Source: RGIG5579 sp045531235 (lineage in GTDB: Bacteria > Bacillota > Clostridia > Oscillospirales > SIG627). Taken from it: a stretch of DNA of 64,000 nucleotides. Both the position numbers and the translations under genes were made by a program. The notes under the pieces were generated by a model. The model saw nothing but the letters and a program-made list of their open reading frames with translations, did not search any database and had not been told where the DNA came from. The stretch lies in the NCBI GenBank assembly GCA_045531235.1, contig JAZSDQ010000098.1, positions 1-64,000 of the forward strand, read 5' to 3'. Positions 30,716 through 39,620 of this stretch are shown in pieces; position 1 is the stretch's first letter; each line of letters starts with the position of its first letter.

Positions 30716-32350
30716 TTAATACATTCCGCCTGCGCCGCCTGCAGCCTGAGCCATCATGGCAGCCTTTTCGTCTTCCTTATTCTCGGTAACGAGAACTTCG
30801 GTGGTCAGTACCATTGCAGCAACGCTGGAAGCGTTGGCAAGAGCAGAACGGGTCACCTTGGTAGGATCAATGATACCTGCTTCATACATATCCACATACT
30901 CTTCGGAGTAAGCGTTGAAGCCGTAAGCGGTACGCTGAGAACCGAGGATCTTATCAATGATAACGCTTCCGTCAAAGCCTGCATTTGCGGCGATCTGACG
31001 GGCGGGCTCTTCCAGAGCGCGGAGAACGATCTTCACACCGATCTTTTCTTCGCCTTCGGTTTCCTCAAGAACCTTCTGTACTGCGGGAATGGTATTGAGA
31101 AGGGCAACACCGCCGCCGGGTACGATACCTTCTTCTACTGCGGCACGGGTAGCGTTGAGAGCGTCCTCAATGCGGAGCTTCTTATCCTTCATTTCTGCTT
31201 CGGTAGCAGCGCCAACCTTAATGACGGCAACACCACCGGCAAGCTTAGCAAGTCTTTCCTGAAGCTTTTCGCGGTCGAAGTCGCTGGTAGTAATTTCAAT
31301 GCTGTTCTTGATGGAGCCGATGCGGTCCTGAATTGCCTTGGCATCGCCCTGGCCGCCAACAATGATGGTGGTTTCCTTATTGATCTTCACCTGCTTTGCT
31401 TTACCGAGCATATCCAGAGTGGTCTCCTTAAGATCCAGACCGAGGTCGGAGGAAACAACGGTACCGCCGGTGAGAATGGCAATATCCTCAAGCATTTCCT
31501 TTCTTCTGTCACCAAAGCCGGGAGCCTTGACTGCAACGCAGGTAAAGGTGCCGCGGAGCTTATTGACAAGGAGGGTAGAAAGGGCTTCGCCTTCTACTTC
31601 TTCTGCAATGATCACAAGCTTTTTGCCGGACTGCATAATCTGCTCCAGAAGGGGCAGGATCTCCTGAATGTTGGAGATCTTCTTATCGGTAATGAGAAGC
31701 ACGGCATCGTCAATGACAGCTTCCATCTTATCGGTATCGGTTACCATATAGGGGGACATATAACCGCGGTCAAACTGCATACCCTCTACCACTTCGCAGT
31801 AGGTTTCTGCAGACTTGGATTCCTCAACGGTAATAACACCGTCAGCGGAAACCTTTTCCATAGCGTCAGCCAGAAGCACACCAACCAATTCATCGCCGCC
31901 GGAAATAGTACCGACGCGAACGATATCTTCCTTACCGGAAACAGGCTTGGAGTTTTCTTTCAGACAAGCGATGGCAGCATCCACTGCCTTGGAAATACCC
32001 TTTTTGATGATCATGGGATTTGCGCCTGCAGTAACGTTCTTCATACCCTCGCGAACGAAAGCCTGAGCAAGAACGGTTGCGGTGGTGGTACCGTCACCTG
32101 CTGCGTCATTGGTCTTCACTGCAACTTCTCTTACCAGCTGCGCGCCCATATTTTCAAAAGCATCTTTCAGTTCGATCTCTTTTGCAATGGTAACACCGTC
32201 ATTGGTGATCAGGGGAGCGCCGAATTTCTTATCCAGAACAACGTTTCTACCCTTGGGACCGATGGTAGCCTTCACAGCGTCAGCCAGCTGATCAATACCT
32301 CTCATCAGTTTATTTCTGGCTTCAATGCCGTAAATAATATCTTTTGCCAT
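30716..32350 (-). CDS. groEL: Chaperonin GroEL
   Basis: 544 residues. MAKDIIYGIEARNKLMRGID opens the protein. LGPKGRNVVLDK-type residues (IGPKGRNVV), NDGVTIAKEIEL, DAAGDGTTTATVLAQ and the C-terminal Gly/Met-rich tail (AAGGAGGMY) are diagnostic. It forms the ATP-driven folding chamber with GroES, encoded 12 bp upstream. The pair is under a CIRCE operator. Confidence 0.98.
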   Translation of the reverse strand: MAKDIIYGIEARNKLMRGIDQLADAVKATIGPKGRNVVLDKKFGAPLITNDGVTIAKEIELKDAFENMGAQLVREVAVKTNDAAGDGTTTATVLAQAFVREGMKNVTAGANPMIIKKGISKAVDAAIACLKENSKPVSGKEDIVRVGTISGGDELVGVLLADAMEKVSADGVITVEESKSAETYCEVVEGMQFDRGYMSPYMVTDTDKMEAVIDDAVLLITDKKISNIQEILPLLEQIMQSGKKLVIIAEEVEGEALSTLLVNKLRGTFTCVAVKAPGFGDRRKEMLEDIAILTGGTVVSSDLGLDLKETTLDMLGKAKQVKINKETTIIVGGQGDAKAIQDRIGSIKNSIEITTSDFDREKLQERLAKLAGGVAVIKVGAATEAEMKDKKLRIEDALNATRAAVEEGIVPGGGVALLNTIPAVQKVLEETEGEEKIGVKIVLRALEEPARQIAANAGFDGSVIIDKILGSQRTAYGFNAYSEEYVDMYEAGIIDPTKVTRSALANASSVAAMVLTTEVLVTENKEDEKAAMMAQAAGGAGGMY

Positions 32351-32362
32351 AACTTTTCCTCC

Positions 32363-32644
32363 TTAGTCTACAATGGCGAGAATGTCACCCATTCTCACGA
32401 TCACGTATTCTTCGCCCTGGTACTTCACTTCAGTACCTGCGTATTTGCTCATAATAACCTTATCGCCTTCTTTTACGGTCATTTCAACCTTTTCGCCGTC
32501 TACTACAGCGCCGGGGCCTACTGCAATAACCTCTGCGATTTCAGGCTTCTCTTTTGCAGCACCGGCAAGAATGATACCGGAAACGGTCTTTTCTTCTGCG
32601 GCTGCCATTTTAAGGACAACTCTGTCGTTAAGGGGTTTCAACAT
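32363..32644 (-). CDS. groES: Co-chaperonin GroES
   Basis: 93 residues. MLKPLNDRVVLK and the mobile loop EEKTVSGIILAGAA are typical; VGPGAVVDGEKV and the GTEVKYQGEEYVIV strand complete the fold. It caps the GroEL ring. First gene of groES-groEL, preceded by CIRCE and a sigma-A promoter. Confidence 0.97.
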   Translation of the reverse strand: MLKPLNDRVVLKMAAAEEKTVSGIILAGAAKEKPEIAEVIAVGPGAVVDGEKVEMTVKEGDKVIMSKYAGTEVKYQGEEYVIVRMGDILAIVD

Positions 32645-32678
32645 TTTCTTTACCTCCTGAAAATGATCTTTTTTGTGA

Positions 32679-32705
32679 TTAGCACTCTCGCTTCTTGAGT
32701 GCTAA
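32679..32705 (-). promoter_or_regulatory. CIRCE operator (HrcA binding site)
   Basis: Perfect TTAGCACTC-N9-GAGTGCTAA between the promoter and groES. HrcA repression is released on heat shock. hrcA itself is not in the window. Confidence 0.97.
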
Positions 32706-32716
32706 ATTCTGTTTTT

Positions 32717-32744
32717 ATTATACCCTATCCCCGGCAAAAAGCAA
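32717..32744 (-). promoter_or_regulatory. Sigma-A promoter of groESL
   Basis: TTGCTT, 16-bp spacer, TATAAT on the minus strand, immediately upstream of CIRCE. Confidence 0.75.
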
Positions 32745-32788
32745 GGTTTGGGAATGAATATTAACACTTTTTTCACATTTTTCCAAGC

Positions 32789-33523
32789 CTAGGAATGAAT
32801 GGTATCGTTTTCTGTACGATGAAGCAGTCCCGAGCGCAAAATGGCGCCGAAAACCTTCTCCTTAATATCGGGATTTTCTTTGGCGAGAGTACGAAGGAGA
32901 TTTTTCATATCTTCCCGCACCGTATTTTTATCCGCAGGGCAAAAAGAGGGACAAACGGGCATGGGATTTTTATTGGTAAAATACACAAGATCCTTTTCCT
33001 CGGTATACACGAAGGGGCGGATCACCTTAACACCGCTTTTCGTCAGCTCCGTCACAGGCAAAAAGGTATCGATCCTGCCTGCATAAAAAAGATTCATCAA
33101 AAAAGTATCAATAAGATCGTCCCGATGATGGGCAAGAGCGAGGGTGGACGAGCCCATTTCCTTGACGGCATCGCAAAGGATCCCGCGCTTCATTTTTGAG
33201 CAAAGAGAGCAAGGATTCTTTTCTTTTCTTACATCAAAGATCAGTTTTCCAAGTTCCGTTTTTTCCACGCGATATTCTACCCCAAGCTCCTCAAGATAAC
33301 GGGCAATGGGGCTGTAATCCGCCTGAGGGAAGCCCATATCCACCGTCAGCGCTTTGACAGTAATCCTCTTTGGGTGAAAGCGAGATAAATGAGCCAAAGC
33401 AGTCACCAGTGCAAGAGAATCCTTGCCGCCGGAAACGCCGACCACCACCGTTTCGCCCTCTTGGAGCATAGAAAAGTCATCCAGCCCCTTACGGGTGATG
33501 CTCATCAGTTTCTGTATGGTCAC
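32789..33523 (-). CDS. TtcA/TilS-like tRNA-modifying ATP pyrophosphatase
   Basis: 244 residues. The PP-loop motif VVVGVSGGKDSLAL (about 27-40) adenylates the target base. CSLCSKMKRG (CxxC, about 106-115) and a later CPSFC supply the cysteines that hold an iron-sulfur cluster in the TtcA group, which makes 2-thiocytidine in tRNA. AHHRDDLIDTFLMNLFY is also characteristic. The start is a GTG at 33523 with AAGGAG upstream, inside the 3' end of the YfhO gene (35-bp overlap). The exact base modified is uncertain. Confidence 0.85.
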   Translation of the reverse strand: MTIQKLMSITRKGLDDFSMLQEGETVVVGVSGGKDSLALVTALAHLSRFHPKRITVKALTVDMGFPQADYSPIARYLEELGVEYRVEKTELGKLIFDVRKEKNPCSLCSKMKRGILCDAVKEMGSSTLALAHHRDDLIDTFLMNLFYAGRIDTFLPVTELTKSGVKVIRPFVYTEEKDLVYFTNKNPMPVCPSFCPADKNTVREDMKNLLRTLAKENPDIKEKVFGAILRSGLLHRTENDTIHS

Positions 33524-36338
33524 TTTTTTCTCCTTGGCTGATTTCTTTTTCTTCCGAATTCAATTCTTCTTCCGTTGAAACCGCAAGGGTTTCTTCTGCA
33601 GTTATTGCGCTTTCTTCTTTTTCCTCAGCACCCGTCAATGCCATAGGCTCTTTTTCGGGGAACAAGCGGAAGCCTTTTTTCTCTGCCACGGCAAGGCAGA
33701 CAAAAATAAGAACGGAAACAAGGGAGATCCATCTTCCCTTGGCATAGCCTGCAGGTGAATAGGAAAAGCTGAGGCTGTGCTCCCCTTCTTCCAGATACAT
33801 ACCGACGAAAGCGCCGGCAAAAGGAACAAGTTCCGCCTTTTCACCGTCTACCAGAACCGTCCAGTTCTTATCCAGCTCCATGGGAATGGAGGTGTAGAGA
33901 TAACCGTCTTCCTTGGCAGTCACGGTTGCGGTAAGGGAAGTATCTTCAAAAGAAGTCAGCTTCATTTTGTTTTCTTTCAGAATGGCAAGACCTTTTTCCC
34001 ACAAAGCGGTATCAATGACACAAACGTGGAAGGTTGCCGTTCCCGAAAATTCACTCAGCCCTTCGTCGTCAATGACGGTGCGGAGAATAAAGCTCTCTCC
34101 CGAGGAAAAATAGCCTGCCGAAAAGAAATTGGGATATTCTTCAATGCAGTGCCAGGCATTGTTGACCTGAACGTAATTTGCCATGGGGACATCTGCATAA
34201 ATATAGACATTTCCCGAAGACGGCACGGTGTAGGAAAGGCGAAGGACGCGCTCTGCCTCTTTTCCTTCCTCCACCGTATCACTGACAAATTCAAACAGAC
34301 CGTTCTCTTTTCTGTCTGCCTGAATTCCCAGCTGATCCCCTGCAGAAGGATCGATTCTTTGGAAAAGATCCCCTTCCAACCCCGTCAAAGCGGAGAACAT
34401 GGCGTTCTGCTTTTCATAGGGCATCATCGTATCATCAAAAGCAAATTCCCCTGCCCCCTCGTCTGCCATAAAGCCAAGGCCGAGAAATTCCGTGTTTTCA
34501 TACAAGGTAACGTTACTTCCGTTGGGGAAAGACTGCACCAATTTCAGTCCTTGATCCGTCAAAGTTCCGTTTTTGCTGATAAGATATTTAATACCCAAAA
34601 GGGTATTCATCAGAGGCGTTCCGTGAACATAAACGAAGCGGTTGCTGCCATCATCGGCAGGCATACCCACTTTTTCCATAAATCGGGATACGTTTCGATT
34701 GGCGGAAGATGCAAATTGGGAAATTCCGTTATAATTGTAAAAACAGGAATCGTTAAGGCTTCGCCACTCCGTCACTTCCGTACGGTAAAAGAGCTCTCCG
34801 TCCTTCTCCAATTCTGCCGCATGATCCACCACAGACTGCACGGCTTCACCGGTTTCTCCGTCAAAATAATATTCGTAGCTTGTCGTACCTACTTCGTGGA
34901 TACCAAGATACGCCGCCGCAGTCAATTCTACGGTAAGAACGGCGCAAAGAATGGCGGAAAACGTCCTTTTGTTCAAAATTTTCACTGAGAACAGCACACA
35001 AATGATGGTCATTAAGGCAAAAACAGCCACCGTCGCCAAAATACTCCAATCGGGATAGTAGCCGTAGGCGGAAAAGGTGATCAGACCGGAGAACAAGATC
35101 ATTCCGATTCCATCCACCAGATCAAAGCCCAAAAGTCCCTTTTTGTAATAGCGATACGCCATAACCACCACTACGAAAGCAAAAAGAAAGGCAAAGCGGT
35201 AGGGGATCATATTGGTAAAGTGCATACCGTGCCAAACATAGTTTGCAACACTGAAATTCATAGAGAAAAGAAGGATCGCCAGGAGGAAGAACGCCACCAT
35301 TTTTTCGCGGAAGGGAATCTTCTTTGCCCACAGAAAAGCAAAGGCAAAAAGGGAGATCACCGCCGCGGTGGAAAGATTAGGCAGACCGTCCATCACTGCG
35401 GGAATATGGAAGGAGGTAAGAGGCGTAAAGAGATCTCTTACGGATTCGTAAAATGAAACATATACCCCGACCTCTCCCGTGGTGGAGGCAGTATTCATAA
35501 GCCCGAAAAATGCAGGGAGCAAAAGAACCACCGTCATTCCCGCGCCGAGAATGGAGGTGAGAAGCAAACGAAATCCTTTTTTGAAAAAGCCGGAAAGACT
35601 CACCTTGTCAATGACACAAAGTGCAAAAAACAAAAGAATGATGAAAAGGCAGCTCATATAGCCAATATAGTAATTGGAAAAAAGGCTGAGTGCCAGAACA
35701 AAAACGTAAAGAGCCGTCTTTCCTTCTCGGAACAGCTTTAAAAAGCTAAGGCACAACAGAGGAAGCAAAGCGACCGTATCCAGCCACATCATATTCCAGA
35801 AATAGCCGAGAATATATCCGCTGAGGGCGTAACCCAAGGAGAAGAAAACACCGCCCCAACCTGTATTTTTAAACGCTTTCCGTAAAAACAGGTACATAAA
35901 AAAGCCTGCAAGGGCAATACGGATCACCACAAAGAGAGTGAACAAAAAGCGGAATTCTCTGACGGGCACCAAAAGAAGCAATAGATTCAAGGGACTGGAG
36001 CCGTAGTAAGAAAGCATGGAAAGAAAATTGGTTCCCATACCCATGGACCAATCGTAAAGAAGGCTGGTGCCCTCATGGAAATGATCCCACAGCTTCAGAA
36101 CAAAGGGGTAATACTGATGCCAGCCATCATAGTTTATGATCTGTCCGTCGCCAAAAGGATACACTCCCTCCACAGCAAGGAACAGAGAGAAAATAAAAAA
36201 GGGCAACAAAAACGATGCGAGAAGGGGTAGTTTTCCCGATCTCGTCTTTTCCACAAAATCAAAGAAAGAATTTCCTTTTTTGATTTCTTCTTTTTTCGTT
36301 TCTTCCTCCCGAGAGAGAGGGATCATTTTTTCTTCCAT
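33489..36338 (-). CDS. YfhO-family membrane protein
   Basis: 949 residues. After a charged cytoplasmic N-terminus come at least eleven hydrophobic segments (about 38-480), with DGQIINYDGWHQYYPF and WSMGMGTNFLSMLSYY matching the first extracytoplasmic loop of YfhO proteins (GT-C-like). A large extracytoplasmic domain (about 500-890), one more membrane segment and a glutamate-rich tail follow. YfhO relatives transfer sugars to teichoic acids or other envelope polymers from lipid-linked donors. It lies 19 bases beyond the terminator of the LCP gene, so read-through from that promoter probably drives it. Confidence 0.88.
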   Translation of the reverse strand: MEEKMIPLSREEETKKEEIKKGNSFFDFVEKTRSGKLPLLASFLLPFFIFSLFLAVEGVYPFGDGQIINYDGWHQYYPFVLKLWDHFHEGTSLLYDWSMGMGTNFLSMLSYYGSSPLNLLLLLVPVREFRFLFTLFVVIRIALAGFFMYLFLRKAFKNTGWGGVFFSLGYALSGYILGYFWNMMWLDTVALLPLLCLSFLKLFREGKTALYVFVLALSLFSNYYIGYMSCLFIILLFFALCVIDKVSLSGFFKKGFRLLLTSILGAGMTVVLLLPAFFGLMNTASTTGEVGVYVSFYESVRDLFTPLTSFHIPAVMDGLPNLSTAAVISLFAFAFLWAKKIPFREKMVAFFLLAILLFSMNFSVANYVWHGMHFTNMIPYRFAFLFAFVVVVMAYRYYKKGLLGFDLVDGIGMILFSGLITFSAYGYYPDWSILATVAVFALMTIICVLFSVKILNKRTFSAILCAVLTVELTAAAYLGIHEVGTTSYEYYFDGETGEAVQSVVDHAAELEKDGELFYRTEVTEWRSLNDSCFYNYNGISQFASSANRNVSRFMEKVGMPADDGSNRFVYVHGTPLMNTLLGIKYLISKNGTLTDQGLKLVQSFPNGSNVTLYENTEFLGLGFMADEGAGEFAFDDTMMPYEKQNAMFSALTGLEGDLFQRIDPSAGDQLGIQADRKENGLFEFVSDTVEEGKEAERVLRLSYTVPSSGNVYIYADVPMANYVQVNNAWHCIEEYPNFFSAGYFSSGESFILRTVIDDEGLSEFSGTATFHVCVIDTALWEKGLAILKENKMKLTSFEDTSLTATVTAKEDGYLYTSIPMELDKNWTVLVDGEKAELVPFAGAFVGMYLEEGEHSLSFSYSPAGYAKGRWISLVSVLIFVCLAVAEKKGFRLFPEKEPMALTGAEEKEESAITAEETLAVSTEEELNSEEKEISQGEKSDHTETDEHHP

Positions 36339-36356
36339 AAAATTCTCCGTTTTAAA

Positions 36357-36384
36357 ACAAAAAGGAGGTCTTCGCCTCCTTTTT
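36357..36384 (-). terminator. Intrinsic terminator after the LCP gene
   Basis: AAAGGAGG/CCTCCTTT with a six-base loop and T run on the minus strand. It lies just before the YfhO start and may attenuate that gene. Confidence 0.8.
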
Positions 36385-36386
36385 AT

Positions 36387-37319
36387 TTACGAATAGATCT
36401 TAAAGAGTTCCTTTGCCTTTGAAGCGCTGATGGCATAAAAGCCGGCAGAAGTCGTAGAGCCGGGAATACGGGTGTAGGTCTGCTCATAGCTATCAAAGCT
36501 GAAAATAACCTCACCTAGGGTATTCATATCCAATTCTTCAAAATCCGTTTCCACATTGTACATCACATTATACATAATGGCTTTTGCACGGGAAAGATTC
36601 TCCGGCCGAAGGAAGGTGCTGCAGAACGCACGGACAAAATTAAGCTGCGTATCTTCTCTGGCAGTATCACCGTTGGCGTATCCGCGGTAAGAAACAAGTT
36701 GAACTGCCTGATCGCCGGTGAGAAGCTGACTTCCCTTTTGAAGATTGATCTTCAGATTCTGGGTGGGATCAAAATAATACATATCTTCCGGCACGGTATA
36801 CTGAATACCGCCTAGGAAATCGATGAGATTAGAAAGGGCATACATCGGCATGGAAACGTAGTAATCTGCCGTAATACCTGTTTCCTGAGCAACAAACTCC
36901 CGATAAAAATTGGCGCTGCGGGTAGAGTAAAGGGAGCCCAATTCGTATTTTTTATCCGCCTCGGGAACCACCGTGTTGGAGGGGATCAAAGAAACCGTCG
37001 CCTTTTTTTCGGTAGCATTGATACCTACGAGAAAAATGGCATCGGCATTTTTTTCATTATGATCTACACCGAGAAAAAGAAACGTGGCGGTAATATCTTC
37101 CTCGGAGGTCTGAACATTGTCACTTCCTGCAGGAAGGGATTCCTGAGTTTCGGGGGTTAAACCTTCTTCTGTCTTCGTTTCTTCCTCCTGGGCGCCGATC
37201 TTATGTACCACATCGCCCATCAAGCCTTCTGCTGCGCGGATCAAAAACACGGCAACTACGGTAAATACTGCAATTGCTACCGCCAAGGTGAGAAGATAAT
37301 CTCTCAGCGAACGTTTCAT
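36387..37319 (-). CDS. LCP (LytR-CpsA-Psr) domain protein with degenerate active site
   Basis: 310 residues: one N-terminal membrane helix (about 9-29), an acidic linker, then an LCP domain recognisable by ITADYYVSMPMYALSNLIDFLGG and YTVPEDMYYFDP, with INLQKGSQLLTGDQAVQLV following. LCP enzymes attach wall polymers to peptidoglycan from undecaprenyl-linked donors. The motif normally reading SIPRDT is LIPSNT here, so a conserved arginine and aspartate are missing; the later arginine in GDTARED is kept. Activity is therefore doubtful. It precedes the YfhO gene, which fits envelope polymer assembly. Confidence 0.82.
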   Translation of the reverse strand: MKRSLRDYLLTLAVAIAVFTVVAVFLIRAAEGLMGDVVHKIGAQEEETKTEEGLTPETQESLPAGSDNVQTSEEDITATFLFLGVDHNEKNADAIFLVGINATEKKATVSLIPSNTVVPEADKKYELGSLYSTRSANFYREFVAQETGITADYYVSMPMYALSNLIDFLGGIQYTVPEDMYYFDPTQNLKINLQKGSQLLTGDQAVQLVSYRGYANGDTAREDTQLNFVRAFCSTFLRPENLSRAKAIMYNVMYNVETDFEELDMNTLGEVIFSFDSYEQTYTRIPGSTTSAGFYAISASKAKELFKIYS

Positions 37320-37349
37320 TTAGCGCCTCCTTTTCCTCATTCTCCCTTG

Positions 37350-37378
37350 ATTATACAGGATTTCAAAGAGCATTGCAA
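37350..37378 (-). promoter_or_regulatory. Sigma-A promoter of the LCP gene
   Basis: TTGCAA, 17-bp spacer, TATAAT on the minus strand. Confidence 0.75.
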
Positions 37379-37405
37379 GATTTTTTTATTCATTACAGTG
37401 TTCTT

Positions 37406-38221
37406 TCACTGCCTTTTACAATAAATTAAGATTCCAATATCCATTTCAGTATCAAGACTCTGAAGCTGCGAAAGTTTTTTTATATCCCGAGGGGAGGTTT
37501 TGTGAGCGTAAGGAGTCATGCCGAAAAGATTGAAAATATCTTCCCCGGAAGAAAGATGTATCTCTTTTTTTACGCGGACCTCCTCGGAAAGATGAAAGCC
37601 CTCGCCGATAACAGCCGCAGAAAGGTTTTTCGTAGGATTTTCATACACTTTTTCCTTTAAAGAAAAAAGATGATCCTCCAGCGGAACCGCGCGCACCAAA
37701 TAGCCACCGGGCTTCAATATACGTAAAAATTCATTTTCCGAATAAGGAGCAAACAGAGAAAACAAAAGATCTGCGCTTTCTTCCGCCACGGGAATATGAA
37801 AGGTGCTTGCCACAAAAAAGTTTCCTTTGTCACGAAGCCTTTTTGCGCAAAGGCGAACGGCATCCTTGGAAATATCGAATGCAAAGCCATGGGGATTTTT
37901 CCCGCTTTCATAAAGCCGACGGAGAACGCCTTCGGTGTAATACCCTTCTCCGCAGCCGGCATCAAGAAAAGTACCGTTTGTCGGAAAGAGCTTCATCGCT
38001 GTCTCCTCAAGCTTTGAACGCAAGGGTTCATAATAGCCTTTCTCCAAAAACGCTCTGCGGGCCAAAAGCATATTTTTATCATCGCCGTGGCCGCGAGCAG
38101 AAGAATCCATAAGAAGATTAAGGTATCCTTCCTTGGAAACATCAAAGCTATGCCCTTTTTCACAACGTGCTGTTTTTCCGTCAAGACAAAGAGGCAGTGA
38201 GCAAACGGGACAAATCAGCAT
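37406..38221 (-). CDS. RlmA-like 23S rRNA guanine-N1 methyltransferase
   Basis: 271 residues. The N-terminal zinc finger CPVCSLPL...CEKGHSFDVSKEGYLNLL is the RlmA/TlrB hallmark. FLDAGCGEGYYTEGVL is the SAM-binding motif I and GFAFDISKDAVRLCAKR motif II. The family methylates G745 or G748 of 23S rRNA in the macrolide-binding tunnel; which position is methylated here is not readable. Last gene of the nine-gene operon; it overlaps the gamma-carbonic-anhydrase-like gene by 7 bp. Confidence 0.88.
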   Translation of the reverse strand: MLICPVCSLPLCLDGKTARCEKGHSFDVSKEGYLNLLMDSSARGHGDDKNMLLARRAFLEKGYYEPLRSKLEETAMKLFPTNGTFLDAGCGEGYYTEGVLRRLYESGKNPHGFAFDISKDAVRLCAKRLRDKGNFFVASTFHIPVAEESADLLFSLFAPYSENEFLRILKPGGYLVRAVPLEDHLFSLKEKVYENPTKNLSAAVIGEGFHLSEEVRVKKEIHLSSGEDIFNLFGMTPYAHKTSPRDIKKLSQLQSLDTEMDIGILIYCKRQ

Positions 38222-38724
38222 TCTTCCTGATACTCCGCGGCGAGAGAAGTGTACATCTCAGCATTTTTCTTGATTTTTTCTACGGTCTTCTCATCAAGGG
38301 TGCGAATCACCTTTGCAGGAACGCCTACCACAAGGGAATAGTCGGGAATTTCCATTCCCTCTTTTACGAGCGCTCCCGCGCCAATAAGGCAGCCCTTACC
38401 GATGACGGCTCCGTTTAAAATACAGGATCCCATGCCGATCATCGTCCCATCCCCTACGGTGCACCCGTGAACAATGGCATTGTGACCGACGGTAATATCT
38501 TTTCCCAAGCAAACGGGAAAGCCTTCGGCAGCGTGAACCGTTACATTGTCCTGAATATTGGTGTTTTCTCCGATTTCGATCGTATTCTCGTCACCGCGGA
38601 TCACGGCGCCATACCACACGTTGACCTTCGGAGAAAGCTTTACTCTGCCAATGACCGCGCAAGTTTCCGCAAGAAACACGGATTTATCGATCTCAGGCAT
38701 CACATTTTGATGGGGTCTGATCAT
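38215..38724 (-). CDS. Gamma-carbonic-anhydrase-like left-handed beta-helix protein
   Basis: 169 residues from MIRPHQNVMPEID, with GAGGAAAAC ahead. Hexapeptide repeats run from about 20 to 140 (VNVWYGAVIRGDENTIEIGENTNIQDN and onward), with the metal-ligand histidines in NVTVHAAEG and GHNAIVHGCTVG. The family is often annotated as carbonic anhydrase or YrdA/PaaY-like; many members show no carbonic anhydrase activity. It overlaps the preceding membrane-protein gene by 32 bp. Confidence 0.88.
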   Translation of the reverse strand: MIRPHQNVMPEIDKSVFLAETCAVIGRVKLSPKVNVWYGAVIRGDENTIEIGENTNIQDNVTVHAAEGFPVCLGKDITVGHNAIVHGCTVGDGTMIGMGSCILNGAVIGKGCLIGAGALVKEGMEIPDYSLVVGVPAKVIRTLDEKTVEKIKKNAEMYTSLAAEYQEEC

Positions 38725-39607
38725 TGTTTTCCTCTTTTGATTTCTTCTCTTTTTTATAAATAATAATTGCCAGAATGCCAAAAATCACACCCAGCACAAA
38801 ATAAGCGATACCAAAATTTAACATTTTTTGTATTACGGTATTACCAAGGGTTACGATCAAATCTTTCAAATATACAGGTTCCACGCCAAGTCTTGAGAGA
38901 TAGTTTCCCATTTTTAGCCACAGAGCCGGTGCAAAAAGCAAAATCCCTGCGGATACAAAACCAAGATATCCAAAAACAAAGACTTTTTTCTTTTGGATCA
39001 GAACAAGCAGCACAAAGGCAAAGACAAAAAAGATGCCTGCAGCAACAGCAACGGGAGAAATAATTTTTTTCACCATGCGCAAAGGAGAGGCGAGCATAGA
39101 AAAAATTCCGCTCATATTCATCGCGGAAGAGAATTCATCCACGTAATACTTCGCCAAGACGGGAAAATCCTCTTTCATTTCCGTCCACTCTTCTTCGCTG
39201 ATCTCCAGTTCTCCTGATTCACGAAGAGACATAGCATACGCTTCCACCTTTTTGCAGAAAGCTTCTGTTATCTTCTCGCGATCAAAAGAAGCCGTATCAT
39301 CAGAAAACATTTTGGAAATGGGTGAGATCGCAAGATCAAAGGGAAGTTCCTCTTCCAAAAAAGCGCTGCAAACCGACGCAGGCACCCCTGAAGTCTCACT
39401 AAGAAACGTATACTTCTTCAAAAGATTTTCCCTCATTTTTTCTGCATAAGCGCTTTGCTGCGCCAGCTGCAACCAGCTATCGGCAGATGAAACTGTCTGA
39501 AGAAGGGGCAACAGTCCAAAAAGCACGAAAGAAAGAGCAAGAACCAAAGACAAGAAAGAGGAGATCACAACTCGGATCGTTTTTTTTGCAATAGATTCCG
39601 TTTTCAT
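38693..39607 (-). CDS. Membrane protein of unknown function in the sortase/Cps operon
   Basis: 304 residues from MKTESIAKK, after AAAGGAGG. One N-terminal membrane helix (about 12-34) is followed by an extracytoplasmic region of about 130 residues, then three hydrophobic segments (about 170-190, 198-218 and 258-280) and a lysine/glutamate-rich tail. No family recognised. Placement 13 bp after the sortase suggests a role in the envelope, perhaps with the sortase or its substrate (inference). Confidence 0.68.
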   Translation of the reverse strand: MKTESIAKKTIRVVISSFLSLVLALSFVLFGLLPLLQTVSSADSWLQLAQQSAYAEKMRENLLKKYTFLSETSGVPASVCSAFLEEELPFDLAISPISKMFSDDTASFDREKITEAFCKKVEAYAMSLRESGELEISEEEWTEMKEDFPVLAKYYVDEFSSAMNMSGIFSMLASPLRMVKKIISPVAVAAGIFFVFAFVLLVLIQKKKVFVFGYLGFVSAGILLFAPALWLKMGNYLSRLGVEPVYLKDLIVTLGNTVIQKMLNFGIAYFVLGVIFGILAIIIYKKEKKSKEENNDQTPSKCDA

Positions 39608-39620
39608 TTTGTTCCTCCTT

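Noticed and set aside
30689..32698. A 669-codon open frame opposite groEL/groES
   Set aside because: It is an antisense shadow caused by codon bias of the chaperonin genes: no ribosome binding site, no family, and it spans the groES-groEL junction and the CIRCE side.
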